In this document: positions 1 to 11,891 of the stretch, piece after piece
How positions within the stretch are numbered: position 1 is the stretch's first letter
How the letters are laid out: each line of letters begins with the position of its first letter
Assembly: GCA_038087015.1 (NCBI GenBank)
Contig: JASBNA010000009.1
Coordinates: 62,001-126,000 of the forward strand
Direction: 5' to 3'
Length of the DNA stretch: 64,000 nt
Origin: Cerrena zonata
Lineage: Eukaryota > Basidiomycota > Agaricomycetes > Polyporales > Cerrenaceae
The notes under the pieces: generated by a model
Told to the model about the DNA's origin: nothing
Database searches by the model: none
What the model saw: the letters and a program-made list of their open reading frames with translations, nothing else
Position numbers and translations under genes: made by a program

Positions 1-665
1 AAAGTGAAGGAGGGCCGAAAGACCCGATGTCGAGTCTTCTTTGGCAGCGAGGCTGAGGGTGTCAACGTTTCAAGAAGATCATAGCTTGGGAACGTTTGAT
101 TATGGACCCTGTAGTCGCTCCATTCGCGCCGATTGTTTTTCATAAAGTTCTTCCAGTGCGACACAAAGACGAGCTGTTATAGATTAGACACACTTGGCCT
201 ATCAACCTGCCGGCACCTTTCAAATATCTGGTTTCTCTATACAATTGGATGTAACACGTTCTAGCTCGAATTTCAGCTGATCCTTTGCGATACAATCGAT
301 ACGCCCGTAAGGTACCCCATGTCCTGAGCATTACACCACTACGTTGGAGCTAACGACCAATATAGTATCCAGCTTTCCTTTTTTGGGTAGAGACTCAAAC
401 AGATGACCAGAACGTGTTCCAAATATGCAGTCACATTTTTTGCTAATGGATATGGCTGGTCAATGGCTGGTCTTAAGTTAATGCGCAGCAAATGTCAGCT
501 CCAAGCAACACCAAGGAGGTGGCGATTGCAAAGTCATTGCAACATCTTGGTCTGGGGTCGTGTTCTGAGAAACTCAGATGACCCGAGGAAGAGGCGTCCC
601 TGTGTTGAGAAGTCTATTTCCCCGCATGAGGGTCCACCCTGTTTACCCGAGACCCACAACCCTTC
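1..665. other. No recognisable gene
   Basis: Short open stretches occur on both strands, but none shows a recognisable domain, a run of consistent splice sites or a partner elsewhere in the window. An open stretch on the minus strand over the first 65 bases could be an exon of a gene lying outside the window, but nothing identifies it. Confidence 0.4.
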
Positions 666-1870
666 CTACGTCTCACTCGTAATCCCAACAAGCTTCCCAA
701 ATGGCGTCCACACCTCCTTATTCTCGATTCCATGAATTCCTACTTCGTACAACCCAGCCCCTCTGTTCTCGAGCCACTTCTGTTCTTGTTCGTCTTTAGG
801 TGTGCTCACCTTCAACAGCACAGGTGTCTTGTTACTACCAGGAGAGCGTAGGTGGAGTGTACGTGACCCTGTGTCCGAATCGAGGTTCGTAGTTTCGGAG
901 GACACCCCAGTAACAATAGCAAATTGCTCAAAAAGATTGGGGAGGTCTTCCTGCGAGGTTAGGAGTCGAACGTAAGCAATCCCACTTGCGTTATTTGGGT
1001 GTGTTACTTCATGCAACTCATGTGGTACCTAAACGACATGCACCAAAACGGAAACATGCATTCAAGTCAGTTAACGTTACACTCTACACCCCTGAACCAC
1101 ATCGACGGTGAAACAAATGTCATCATAGACACACAGAAAACATACTAAAACGCGGGGATGTAATGCGGAGAACAACTCTAAAACTTACACGAAACTCTCT
1201 CGGAGTCAAATCCCCGCAAAAGAACGGTAATCGACCCCTAATGTCTGAATCATTCCCAATGACGGTTGGATTCTCCAAGTCGGTTAGTGCATTAGCTTTA
1301 GTCGGTTCCGGGGCGGTGATCAACCATTCGAGTTTCTTCCCATCCACTCTCGTTCTCCCTCCTTTAACTTCGTTGTGATATTGAACGTTCACATTGGAAG
1401 ATGATGCGCGTTCGTTGATGGTTGAGGCGATGGAGGGGACACCGTTGTTGCCTAGGAAAGCAAAGTCGATATATCCGTTTTCTTTCTTGGCCCATGGGTG
1501 GTCCTTGCGAGCTTGATGCTCGGGAGTATTGGGTGGATAGTCTGAGAGGGGATGAGTGAAAGAGATGAGTTCGAGATAGACCCCATCTTTGAAGGCCTTC
1601 GTTAAGAGAAGGCTCAGTTTCCTTCGGTTTCGGAAGTGACTGGAAGTAAACGTACAACTAGGGCGTTCTCTGTAAAGCCATCCGCATGTGTCCCTCCAGG
1701 TGTTACACTATGAATAGCATGTATCACCTTCACCTATATCATGAGATAAGGGTTAGCACGTACCTGAACCCTAGCTCTTCCCAATTAGTGATAGTATCTT
1801 GAAGTGATCCTGGTGGACTCAAGTGTACGATATGATCCAATACGTTAGTCGAAGGTTCACGAGTCGCCAT
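666..1870 (-). CDS. Glyoxalase-like domain protein
   Basis: Four exons on the minus strand (1870-1764, 1707-1656, 1596-1189, 1028-666) join in frame to 309 residues and end in TAG. The N-terminal part has the layout I associate with fungal glyoxalase-like proteins (Glyoxalase_3 type, vicinal-oxygen-chelate fold): a start with LDHIVHL, then VTPGGTHADG, then DGVYLELISF, then a long central beta-rich part. The LDH-IV histidine and the TPGG-H histidine are the likely metal-site residues by family analogy. The first intron was placed at 1763-1708 because the nearer AG would leave a 30-nt intron and destroy the TPGGTHADG motif. Substrate and reaction are unknown; most fungal members are uncharacterised. 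No signal peptide or membrane segment is visible. The next gene is on the other strand, about 1.5 kb away. The frame is free of stops. Confidence 0.8.
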
Positions 1871-3356
1871 AGCAAGCTGACAGTCAGGATAGCTGCAAAT
1901 TGTGAAGTCGAGAGCTATTGCGAACGTGTAAACATGTTTGTCACTCGGGATTTATATGGAGGTGACGTCGTTCGATGGCGCCATCATGATATTGTTTAGA
2001 CTAAGCTGGTGTGTACGATTTGTGACCAATCAGGTACATAGTATTCAACGATAGTTGTCGTCGATGTAAGTCGAATGTTGGGATGTCGCGGCCATACAAC
2101 AAGCACAAAAGTATGGGAAACTTGTGTTTGACACCCATGATGAGTATTTCGCGGCGTCGAGATAGACTTGTTGTCATGAAACCAGTTGATGGGTACATTC
2201 AAGAGACATAGTCATATCTTTCCGTCAGTTATAGGTGAATGGGCCGAGCATAATCGCAACTAAGTGACTAGACTTTAGTGGTAGTCCGGGAACAGGTAGT
2301 GTTGTTGAAAGTGGTAAGGCGGCCATCAACCAGATCGATCGGTATTAGCCGTCTCTCCGAGTCTCGTAAACAAACGGTTCTTCCGCGACTTCACTTGCGG
2401 AGTCTTGCTATTCGTGTTTCAATGTCAACTCTCTATTCTCTATCGAGCCTCATGCTCAATATCCTATCCACAATTTGACATCAAGCACATCACCATAAAG
2501 TACCGGTACCTCTGGCGGATGATCATCCCAACACTCACCTTTTCCATTCCGAGGTGGGATCACTACGGGTTTCTTACAGCCTTCTGTTTCTTTTGCTATA
2601 TGAGCAACATTACTCCTGTCCTCAATGCCTTTCCGGATAATGCACTCTGTCAATGACGGAGCGTGCCGAAGCGATGGTCAGCTGTGAATGAGTAGTTGTG
2701 ACCAAACTCTACGCTCTCAGTTAGGGAGCGGAGGTCTAGTGGATGCAGCTGCTTTATACTGTGAGATCCGAAGGGATTATGGGTTCCAGATGCTCTATGT
2801 CTGAGTCCTCGGACTATCTGCTATGGTGTTGATTCACCTTGTACAACAAAAGGAACAACGCATTCGTGATGCGGCTGTTGTTCTTTCGCCAGCAGTACTT
2901 TTGTTCTTCTGTGTTTGTCTCTTACTATGTTCCAACGTCTGGTATACGAGGATCGGAGATTGCTCGCCTGGTGTCGACCCACTGTTTGTGACAACAACTT
3001 CTCGCCACGTGGGATTCCTAATCTGGACTGAGTGGTTGACGAAAATATCTCACTAACGCTGAGGTGTTTTAGCTGTTCGTCCGCTACTTTTGAGGCGCAA
3101 TTCCAGAATGTACGTTAGGTCCAATCATGCCTCGCATGTGGCCATTCTCGTGTCCCGATAAGCCAGCTGCTTTCGGGAAATTGCTGAATTTTTTCGCGTC
3201 CGCGCAAAGTGCCCTCGAGCGTGAAAAGAAATGGTGATGCTGATGGGGTCTATTGACCTACCTACCCGTTCGGTCTCCCACCCATAAGAGCAGGAGAGCG
3301 TCCTTTTTCGCCAGCTGTGCACATCTCCTATCACCCCTCTCTGAGGCTCTCCCACT
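1871..3356. other. Intergenic stretch, no supported gene
   Basis: This lies between the divergent glyoxalase-like and ATPase genes and presumably contains both promoters. A hydrophobic plus-strand open stretch (2823-3056) and short minus-strand open stretches at 2240-2660 occur, but no chain of exons could be built with confidence. Confidence 0.35.
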
Positions 3357-6300
3357 ATGGACAGTGCTCCAGCAAAAAGCCCTCATGTTTCGCCCACGCC
3401 TGACGAAGAGATTCAAGCCACGCGGGCTGTTGTCTTTCCGGATGAACAAGGAGAGATCCACGAAGAGAAGCTTCACCATCTTCGTCCCAAGGGTGTGGAG
3501 ATGAAGCGTGAGATGACAAAGGAAGATAAGGAACTGGCAGCTGCAGGTTACGAACATCTTGACGAAGAAAAGCACAAGGGAAAGGATGGCGACAAAGCAG
3601 ACCTAGAGAATGTCGATATCTACGAGCACAGTCTTAGCTTTACCGAGCTCGGTGCTGCTCTTGAAACCTCCCCGGACACCAAAGACCCAGCGCAATCCCC
3701 TGGACTCACTAACGACGAAGCTAAGGCCAGGCTTGCGCGGGACGGTCAAAATGTCCTAACACCTCCTAAGAAAAAGTCGGCCCTCCAAAAGGTGTGTAGA
3801 TCTCGATACGCTTCAATATGACGCGCAGATCTCAGATACAATCTCGTTGACAGTACATGGACTGTTTGATGACAATGTTCAATATTCTCTTGATCATTGC
3901 CGGCATCCTAGAATACGTACTTCTTGGTATCGATTTTAAGGTATGCCGGCTACTTAGTGTTGCACACTTAACTTTTAATAAATCACCATTCTAGAATAAC
4001 TTCGCCAACACCTATCTTGGAGGCATCCTTATCGCAGTGGCATTCCTGAATGCGTTCATCGAGTTCTACCAACTACAGAAGTCCGAAGCTATTCTTGCAT
4101 CCTTCTTGGCTATGATCCCTCCCTCGTGCCATGCTGTCCGAGATGGAGCCTTGGTCTCTATTCCTGCAGCAGACCTTGTAAAGGGTGATATCGTCCTAAT
4201 CGTAAGTTTATCTGTTTATTTCATGTCATCTAAGACCTCGCCATTAAACTCGTTGATTGTAGCGTTCTGGTGATAAAACGCCTGCAGACTTGATCATATT
4301 TGCTTCGACTGATCTCAAAGTGGACAACAGTAGCTTAACTGGAGAGTCAGAACCTCAGGAACGATTCCCCCTACCTGATGGTTCGAAGTCTCGGCCTGTT
4401 GAAGCTGAAAATCTGGTATGCTTGACACTCGATTGGGTATATACGACTTCTCACTAGCTACAATAGGTTTTTAATTCGACTTTGGTCGTGAACGGCGAAG
4501 GTTGGGGTGGTAAGCTTTCTCTACCTATTTCTTACTATCATTTCGCTCACAATTGTCTATAGTTGTTGTTCGTACTGGTGATCACACCTTGATTGGTAAG
4601 TTCATTTCTCCGACGCTTCGCATCGTATTCTTACTCGAGCTCGTTTCAGGACAAATTGCCAACCTGACTGGCGGGGAGTCTGGCAACAAAAGTCCACTCT
4701 CTATCGAGATGTACGTAACTATTACTATGACCCAACATACCACTTTAACACGTCGTATCAGAGGTCAATTCGTGATGATGGTCTCCGCCATAGCAATCCT
4801 CTTTGCTGTAGTCTTTTTCGTCGTTGGAATAACCACTGCGTACAAAGGTAAAGGCGCACAAACTGTAACATTTGCAGTGTCGATTCTGGTCGCTTTCGTG
4901 CCTGAAGGTCTTCCCTCAGTCGTCACACTACTGTCAGTATGCTTTCGATATCTGCGTAGCCGCGATTCTAACATAGTTTTCATTATATAGTTTGTCCATC
5001 GCAGCCAAAAGAATGGCCGCTCAGAATGTACTTGTTAAGGATCTTCAAGGAGTAGAAACGCTTGGTATGCATACCCGTATTCTTGTATAAACCGATCCCT
5101 CTAATACTCTTATAGGCTCTGTATGTCCTCAATAGCTTTGGCTTAGGTTATTTCTGACGATTGTTTAGCTTACGTTACTTGCTACGGACAAGACTGGTAC
5201 ACTGACGCGAAACCAGATGACAGTACGGACAGAACTCCATATTCCTCCTCGAAATATAATCTTACCTGTTTACAGGTTACAAACATTTGGAGTGGCGAGA
5301 AGATGTACTCTGCGTTCCAGGTAAACTCGCTTTGCATAATAACTCCATCCATTTTCTGAATATCTACGCACAGTCCAACAACGACAACGAGGATACTTTG
5401 CCGTTCTCTATCGATGCTCCTGGAATGCGAGAAACAGTTGACATCGCAGCTCTCAATTCTCGTGTCAAGTTCGATAAAACAGATGTTCCTTTTGATCAAC
5501 GACAAATCCTAGGAGATGCTACCGAAACTGGCTTGACGAGATTTGCTGGACGCTATCTGCCAGACTACGATGGGCATCAGAAAAAGCACCCTAAGGTCTT
5601 CGAAATCCCCTTCAACTCAACTAATAAATGGGCCCTTGTGATCGTGAGTGATTGCGGACATTATGGTTACCTACCCGACTGACAATGACACCCACCTGCA
5701 TTAGTTGAACAAGAAACACGAGAATGGAGATCTGACATCGTATATCAAGGGTGCACCAGAACGTGTGCTAGCCAAATGCACTACCTACCTCAAAGATGGA
5801 AAGATGCTCCCTATCACTGACGAATTCCGCAAGGAGTACGACGAGGCATACAACGTAAGGCGGCTCTACCTCATCTGGTTCTTCGATATTCTTAATGTAC
5901 CTCTTCTAGTACATGGCGTCTCGAGGTCATCGTGTCATCGCAAACGCACAAAAACTGCTTTCTTCACCCGAGTACAATCCGAACACACCGTTTGCTAAAA
6001 CGGATGGCAACTACCCTAGCGCAGAATACTGTTTTATATCATTGACATCCCTTGAAGACCCTCCTAAACACGGTGTTCGTGAAGCCATCGGAACCCTTCG
6101 TATGGCTGGAATTAAAGTCATGATGGTTACCGGTACGTATAATGTCTACTTCATACACCCGATTCGTCTCATTCGAAATGATACCCTCTAGGTGATCACC
6201 CTAAGACGGCTGAAGCTATCGCTCGCAAGATCAACTTGATCCTTGGAGAGACAAGGGAAACACTAGCAGACAAGACTGGTCGTCCTATCGAGGAAATCTA

Positions 6301-8404
6301 TGACGACGAAGTTGAGGCTGTGGTTGTTCACGGTGACGATATAGACAGTCTTCAAGGTTGGCAATGGGACCAAAGTTCGTTTCACTGTCCTCGACGTCAT
6401 TCCACCAGTATACTAATAAACGCCATTCAGTTTTCGCTAAGCAGGAAATTGTTTTTGCTCGCACTTCACCTCAACACAAACTCGAGATCGTCAAACGTGC
6501 ACAGGCCCTTGGTCACATCGTTGGAGTGTAAGCTGCTCTTGGTTATGTTGCTTTAGATTGAACTCATTCCTCGCAGAACCGGAGATGGTGTCAATGACTC
6601 CCCTGCGTTGAAGAAGGTTAGTACCAGGTACCAGTGAGTTGAATACTGATAACTCACAGTGATCTTTCATAGGCCGATCTTGGTATCGCGATGAATATCT
6701 CGGGCTCTGATGTATCTAAAGAAGCAGCAAACATGATCCTCCTCGGTATGGACTAGCTTTTTCAGACCAGTGAAATGTATTGACCATCGTATTTTAGACG
6801 ATAACTTCGCTTCGACAGTCAGTACGTACATTATTGCATGATATTCCTACCCATTCTGATATACCTCAAAAACAGAGGGTGTTGCCGAAGGTCGTCAAAT
6901 CTTCGTCAACCTCAAACGATCTATTCAGTATGTCAACGCATTAGTGTCTTGTTCAACAGCACCACTCACTGTTCTTCATAGGTACACCATCTCACACAGT
7001 ACACCCGAAGTCATCCCACAACTTCTTTGTATGTTCTTTCTTTCGACTAGCCTTTGCAGCCCTCGGCTAACAAACTCCATCCTAGATGTTGTTGTACCCA
7101 TCCCGTTGCCTCTGTCCGCCATTCTCATTTTGGTCATCGGTGAGTTAGTATCTGCCGTCCATACCTACTTATTGCTCATACAATGAGGACAGATCTGGGC
7201 TTCGAACTTTTCGTCGCTCTGTCGTTCGCTTGGGACAAGCCTGAAACGGAGGATGGTCTCATGCGCATGATGCCTCGAAAACCAGGTATGCGCTTTCTAC
7301 TCCTCCATTCGGATATTCGGTACTCAAGATATACACACCCTGTGACAGTGAACGACAACTCTATTCTTTCCATCAAGAAGCGTGCCCTTCGCAGAACCAA
7401 GACGCTCCGTCGAGATACCGAAACGCAACAGATCATTCCTCCCTCGAAGCTCTCCAACCTTAAGTCACGTATTCAAGCACCATTCACTAGGGCATTCTGG
7501 GAAGATACCTTAGAGCGAACAGAGGGTGAAACCTTGGTGGACGGAAAACTGTTGAGTTACGCCTATCTCGAAGCTGGTGTCATTGAGATGCTCGGGGCGT
7601 GAGTGATTTATTGTATGAAGTATAAATACAGGGATAGATATTGACTCGACCTCAGGTTGGTGTCGTACTTCGTGGTATTCTTCAAGAATGGGTTCTCTCC
7701 AAGTGATCTCAGAAGAGCGCAGCTGGACGGGAGTACGTCTATTTCACTATACTTTGGTTCTGGATCTGACCACTTTCTGTAGGTTTCTTCACGAAGTCTA
7801 GTCCGGATTTCGTCAATTACAAAGGGGAACTATTGAGTGCATCAAAACAGGTCGACGCCTTCGGTCAAGCCCAATCCATTGGTATGTGATTTCTATCTAT
7901 TATAATACACTTCTACTTACGAATTTCCACAGTGTACCTGTCCGTCTTCATCATCCAGTGCTTCAACGTAAGTATCCTTCATTTGGTTGCGAGTATCTAA
8001 GACGTAATTCGGTCTCCGTTTCCAGGTATTCGCAGTAAAGGCCAAGTTCTCCTACCCCTTCGGCAAATCGATCGTCGGAAACTACTACAACTTCCTCGGT
8101 ATTCTCGCAGGAGCATGTCTCGGCATGTTTATCATCTACACACCTCCCCTTCATGTCGTCTTTGGCGGTTCAGTCCATCTGAGCCCCTTGTATTGGTTGA
8201 TCCCAGTCGCTTTCGGTGTCTTATTGCTTGCGTGGGCAAGTGTCAGGGTTGTTTTGATGAGGAAGAGTATCGAACACTCCCGAGTGAAGGATATCAAGGG
8301 CCTTATGATGTGTGAGTCGTATTCGTGATTCCGATAATGACTACACGCTAACGTTTCGAATAGTCCCAACAATGAGAACGATGAGTATGAGGTCGAAACA
8401 CTGA
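3357..8404 (+). CDS. P-type ATPase, class IIC (Na+/K+-ATPase alpha-like)
   Basis: About 30 exons join in frame to 1153 residues. Seen in the sequence: TGES actuator motif at residues 269-272, VPEGLP in the fourth membrane segment, phosphorylation motif DKTGTLT with the catalytic aspartate near residue 430, KGAPERVL in the nucleotide domain, [20 protein letters not shown] hinge, and a C-terminal set of membrane segments. This order is that of class IIC cation pumps, which exchange Na+ (or H+) for K+ across the plasma membrane using ATP. Fungal members exist but are poorly studied, so the transported ion is inference. The two residues before the aspartate are AT where animal pumps have CS. The N terminus (about 110 residues) is acidic and hydrophilic. 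One exon is only 5 nt (5116-5120) and keeps the frame just before the phosphorylation site. The ATG at 3357 is the first in frame. Its 3' half is repeated twice downstream as pseudogenes. Confidence 0.9.
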
Positions 8405-10422
8405 CCCTTATACTCCGTAAATGCTTCCACGACCAGACACGCAGTAACGCACAACGACAAACACATTTCACGAATGGAACGAACACTAGTAACGCATGCT
8501 TGATTGTACTTATATACCAATGTTCATTATGCTCGGATCGTATATACATAAATCACAGAGAAGGCCGTTGTAAATGTACTCACAGCCAGTTTGGTGTGGT
8601 TCTGATGCGTTGAATGGCAACTGGCACGAACGACACTTGGCGACTGTATGGATGAAACGTATGACTGGAATATGCCGATTGTATTCTCAAATTCGTGTTC
8701 AATACGAATTTGAGAATACAAACAACAAGCACACTGTGAAGTTGTTGAAAACAATAGTTATATTCTGAGGCTGTATATACAGAAAATATTGACAGAACAC
8801 TTTGAACCTTTCCGACAAAGATGAAAATGGTGCACCAGGGAAAACATATCGTTGGCCGACGTAGAGGAACCAGCTTTGCCAGGTCTGCGGTCCGACTTTG
8901 ACGAACTCGAAGTCGAGCTCTACTAGTCCGACAGAGTAGAACAGGAAGAGTGAGATTAGGGGGATAGTGTCTATGAGTTATGTGGTGGACGGGAATGAAG
9001 AGGAGAGCCGGGTAGCCTGTGATGCCGAGAAGACTGGTGAGTCGGTGACGCATTGGTGCAGGATTAGAAGGCGTTTGAGTATACCCGACGTGGTGTGTGC
9101 AGCGAAGGAAGCCATGAGAAGATATTGCTTTTCAAAGAATGTTGTTTGGTACTCTCAAGGATTCACATGCGTGTCCGGCAAACGTTTATTCGAGGTATGT
9201 CGGCGATTGGAATGGTGACTATGACTTAGGAGGCCAGCGATGGACCACTGAGATTGGCGAGTGCGGGTGCGCTGAGGTGAATCATAACGAATGTTGCGAT
9301 GAATGGGGTGGAAGCATGGGTTGTCCTGGTAGGATACTTTCAAGTTTGGAGGGTATGTCAATAGCTTTGCGAGTGTGGACTGGATTCGTCGGAGTCGGCA
9401 GCAGTATGCTCTGGTGTTGACATCCTGGTCTTTGGCTTGCTTCCAATTGGCGTCGTGGTAGTGCATGGAGATGAAGATATACAGGACTTATACATAGACC
9501 TGATGCGTGAGGGTGTTCGATTAACGAAGAGATGCAACTTGTTCGTGGTACTCGGAGAACCTATGGCGCCAGTCTTGTGCGAACTTCTTGCAAGGTCGGC
9601 GACGGCTCTGATCGATCAAGGTGCCAGTGCGTGCTTCGTAGCTAGGAACGAGCTCAGACGTAAGCTCCAAGTTCGTTCTCGGCGACCGTGACTTAGTCAC
9701 TTGTCGGATCTGCTGTTTCGGTATCTGCTCAACTTTCATCTGCAGATAATGACATGACCTCCTGCAGACTGTTATGCAATCCGATTTCCGGTAGACGTCT
9801 GTCACGGTAAAAAGGCAATGGGTCACTAGCATGTACCGATGTAGGGGGCAGGATTTGCCTGATTAGAACATCTCTCATGATCATTGCACGTACGTACCCT
9901 GAGTCCTCTGCCGTCGAGACATCTTCTTGATCTTATTTTCTATCACCAGAAGTTAGGGTTACTATCTTAGAATATGTCTTTGAAGAATCAACCCACCTTC
10001 TGTATTGGCATCAATCCAGCCTGAAGGAACCAGGAGCAATTTGCAGACATGCACTCTCAAAAGGCAAGCAAACGCAAAAGATCCAATACCAAAATGGTAC
10101 TGAATCTTTTGTATTTGTTTGTAGAGGAAACTCAGGATGGTTAGTAGAAATATCCTGTCCCTTCCTCACTCAGAGTGACTTGTCGTATGTAGATCTTCCA
10201 AGGGTCACAGTCACTGGTCATATCATCGGCACTCGAGCAATGCAGCACTCAGCTTATATGTGTATGTGTATGGACCCACACCGATGCTGGTAAATTTCGA
10301 TATCCTGCCTCGCGGTTCCTGCAGCATTACATAGTGGCTTTATTCCGTTACGATTGACAAAGAGTTGGAGATTATATCGCACGACCTAATCCCATTGCGG
10401 TCGTACTCGTATCTCTATCCCT
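8405..10422. other. Decayed sequence behind the ATPase (first copy)
   Basis: No intact gene. By eye the sequence matches stretches after the two ATPase pseudogenes (from about 14625 and 31081), so it belongs to the same duplicated block. On the minus strand around 8850-9450 there are fragments resembling exons of a membrane protein, with the clearest version in the later copies near 15430-15540. All copies carry stops and frame changes, so the gene is probably dead everywhere. Confidence 0.4.
8679..8721. repeat. Perfect palindrome, 18-bp arms, 7-nt loop
   Basis: The arm at 8679-8696 is the exact reverse complement of 8704-8721, with loop GTTCAAT. The matching places in the other copies (near 14900 and 31345) do not carry this arm pair, so the palindrome is private to this copy. 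It could be a template-switch product or a small hairpin element; a terminator role is unsupported. Confidence 0.9.
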
Positions 10423-11460
10423 TCACAGGTACCAGGCCCACGAATACTTCAAAAGCGTACCTATGGGGATCGCGGCCCATCTCGTTGATCGTCTGCGGTA
10501 TCTGCGATTGAACCTATGACCGATAGACGAGGGGTCGTTGCTAATGCAGAGACCACTGACCTGGGGTACAGTGACGATAGAGAAAACCAGTCTGACAGAT
10601 CCTCCGTATTGTGGTTTGAAGCCTACGGTATATGATATTCTATCGCCATTCGTAAGTTTTCCTTTAGTACATGCCAAGGGATTGAACTCACTCCTTATAC
10701 TCCCCACCAGCGACAAGCACAAGCAATACCCCTTGGACCTGATCCCAATTCGACGTCGTCAAATTGACGACAAATGAGCGGTAGACTGCGAGAGTCATGT
10801 GTCGTGTTTCCATAGCCTGAGTGCCAGTTATTGTAGGGCTGCTGGAAGATCGTTGCCGTTCAAATCAGGTGGTAGTCATTCTCGCAGAGTGCATGACCGG
10901 CGCAAAGGAGGCAAGAGGTAGGGAGAGGGCGAGGCGAATGGAGAGTGGGAGAGGGGGGAGAAGAGGGTGGGTATGGGATCGGACAGCGAGGGTGTTGAAC
11001 TACCCTTGTCGTACCGACGTCTCATCCCCCTCTTCCTTAGGCCCATTCTAACCGCCACCTTTCTCATTGTGTTCGAACCGTCTTCGAGACGACTACGACC
11101 GACGCGGACATGAATGTGCCTTCGAACCAATCGTTCTCCAAGTTCACGATCCACACCCCCGCAGACACTCCTGTACACTACAAGAGTACAAACCGTTGCG
11201 TAATCTTCGACATAAAACTAGCAACGTGAATCTCCGCCGATATGCCTCACCGAACGCGGACGACGCCGTGCACAAGGCCTTGGAATGTATTGTCCTTATT
11301 GGTAGGAAAGCGCAGGACCTCTTCGCGCTAATCGCTTCAACCTCAGCTGGGACCTAGCAGCAGACGCGTCGGTAAGTGGTATTCAATTTATCACCACACG
11401 GTATCCACATGCCCCGTTATTCTGATGCTCGATTTCTCTTGACAGGAGAAGCCGCCGTCT
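10423..11460 (+). repeat. Duplicated block, gene remnant of unknown identity (copy 1 of 3)
   Basis: This matches 16748-17785 and 33190-34230 closely by eye. On the plus strand it holds what look like the last exons of a gene: an open part from about 10430, an AG at 10547 followed by a frame reading TWGTVTIEKTSLTDPPYCG, a GT at 10649, and a last short exon ending in TGA near 10768. The upstream exons present in copies 2 and 3 are missing or unrecognisable here. A second open stretch follows (11067-11357) without domain resemblance. It is probably decayed. Confidence 0.4.
10905..10985 (+). repeat. Purine-rich (GA) tract
   Basis: About 80 bases are almost entirely A and G on the plus strand. 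The same tract recurs near 17230-17300 and 33680-33765 in the duplicated copies, with small length differences. This is low-complexity sequence, and long coding-looking frames across it are a side effect of the composition. Confidence 0.7.
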
Positions 11461-11692
11461 TCGAAGTCATGACCTTAGTTTCACCCTAGAACGCGATGAA
11501 CGCGAGCAGTAACCAACAGCGATCACGGTCATGATCTTCCCAATTATCTGGGAATACTCGATTCGTTGAACCCCAAGGAACGGACTCACCATCACGCTCA
11601 CACGACGAAATTCTAGGTGTCAGGTGTTTTTGTATATAATTCTGATTAGCTCGGACTGCTACCTCCCAGCTACCTCCCAGCTCCCCGTCATC

Positions 11693-11829
11693 ATGAGCGA
11701 CGTTACATCCTATGGCCCAATGTACGTATGGGACAATGTTATTCTTATATTAACCCTACTCATTCTCATTTTAGAATTTCTTACAAAGTTTTGATTGAGG
11801 TTGAGGAACCTACGCTTATCGGCCTATAA
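11693..11829 (+). pseudogene. Small-protein family member, broken by a palindrome
   Basis: This is a relative of the intact gene at 55660-55983. Exon 1 (11693-11721, 29 nt) and the start of exon 2 (from 11775) share their lengths and splice positions, and both begin MSDVTS. After the shared EVEEP stretch the frame runs into the 11818-11891 palindrome and stops within a few codons. The third exon is still recognisable after 11892 and carries on in sequence resembling the intact gene. This copy therefore looks truncated or dead. Confidence 0.6.
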
Positions 11830-11891
11830 ATAACGGGATTAGTGGGGAGACCAATTGTTCTCCCCACCAATCCCATTATTTATAGGCCGAT
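11818..11891. repeat. Near-perfect palindrome, 33-bp arms, 8-nt loop
   Basis: Arms 11818-11850 and 11859-11891 pair at 31 of 33 positions around the loop CCAATTGT. The right arm contains ATTTATAGG, which is exactly the 3' splice end of the second intron in the intact relative (ATTTATAG at 55867-55874). The palindrome therefore looks like an inverted copy of the intron end placed where exon 2 and the intron start used to be. Confidence 0.95.

Noticed and set aside
1734..1763. A 30-nt first intron in the glyoxalase-like gene
   Set aside because: Too short for the species' introns, and it destroys the conserved TPGGTHADG stretch. The 56-nt intron 1763-1708 restores it.
10876..11178. Minus-strand open frame across the GA tract (also at 17185-17574 and 33643-34035)
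   Set aside because: Pyrimidine-rich composition removes stop codons. The reading differs by frame changes between the three copies and lacks a consistent start.
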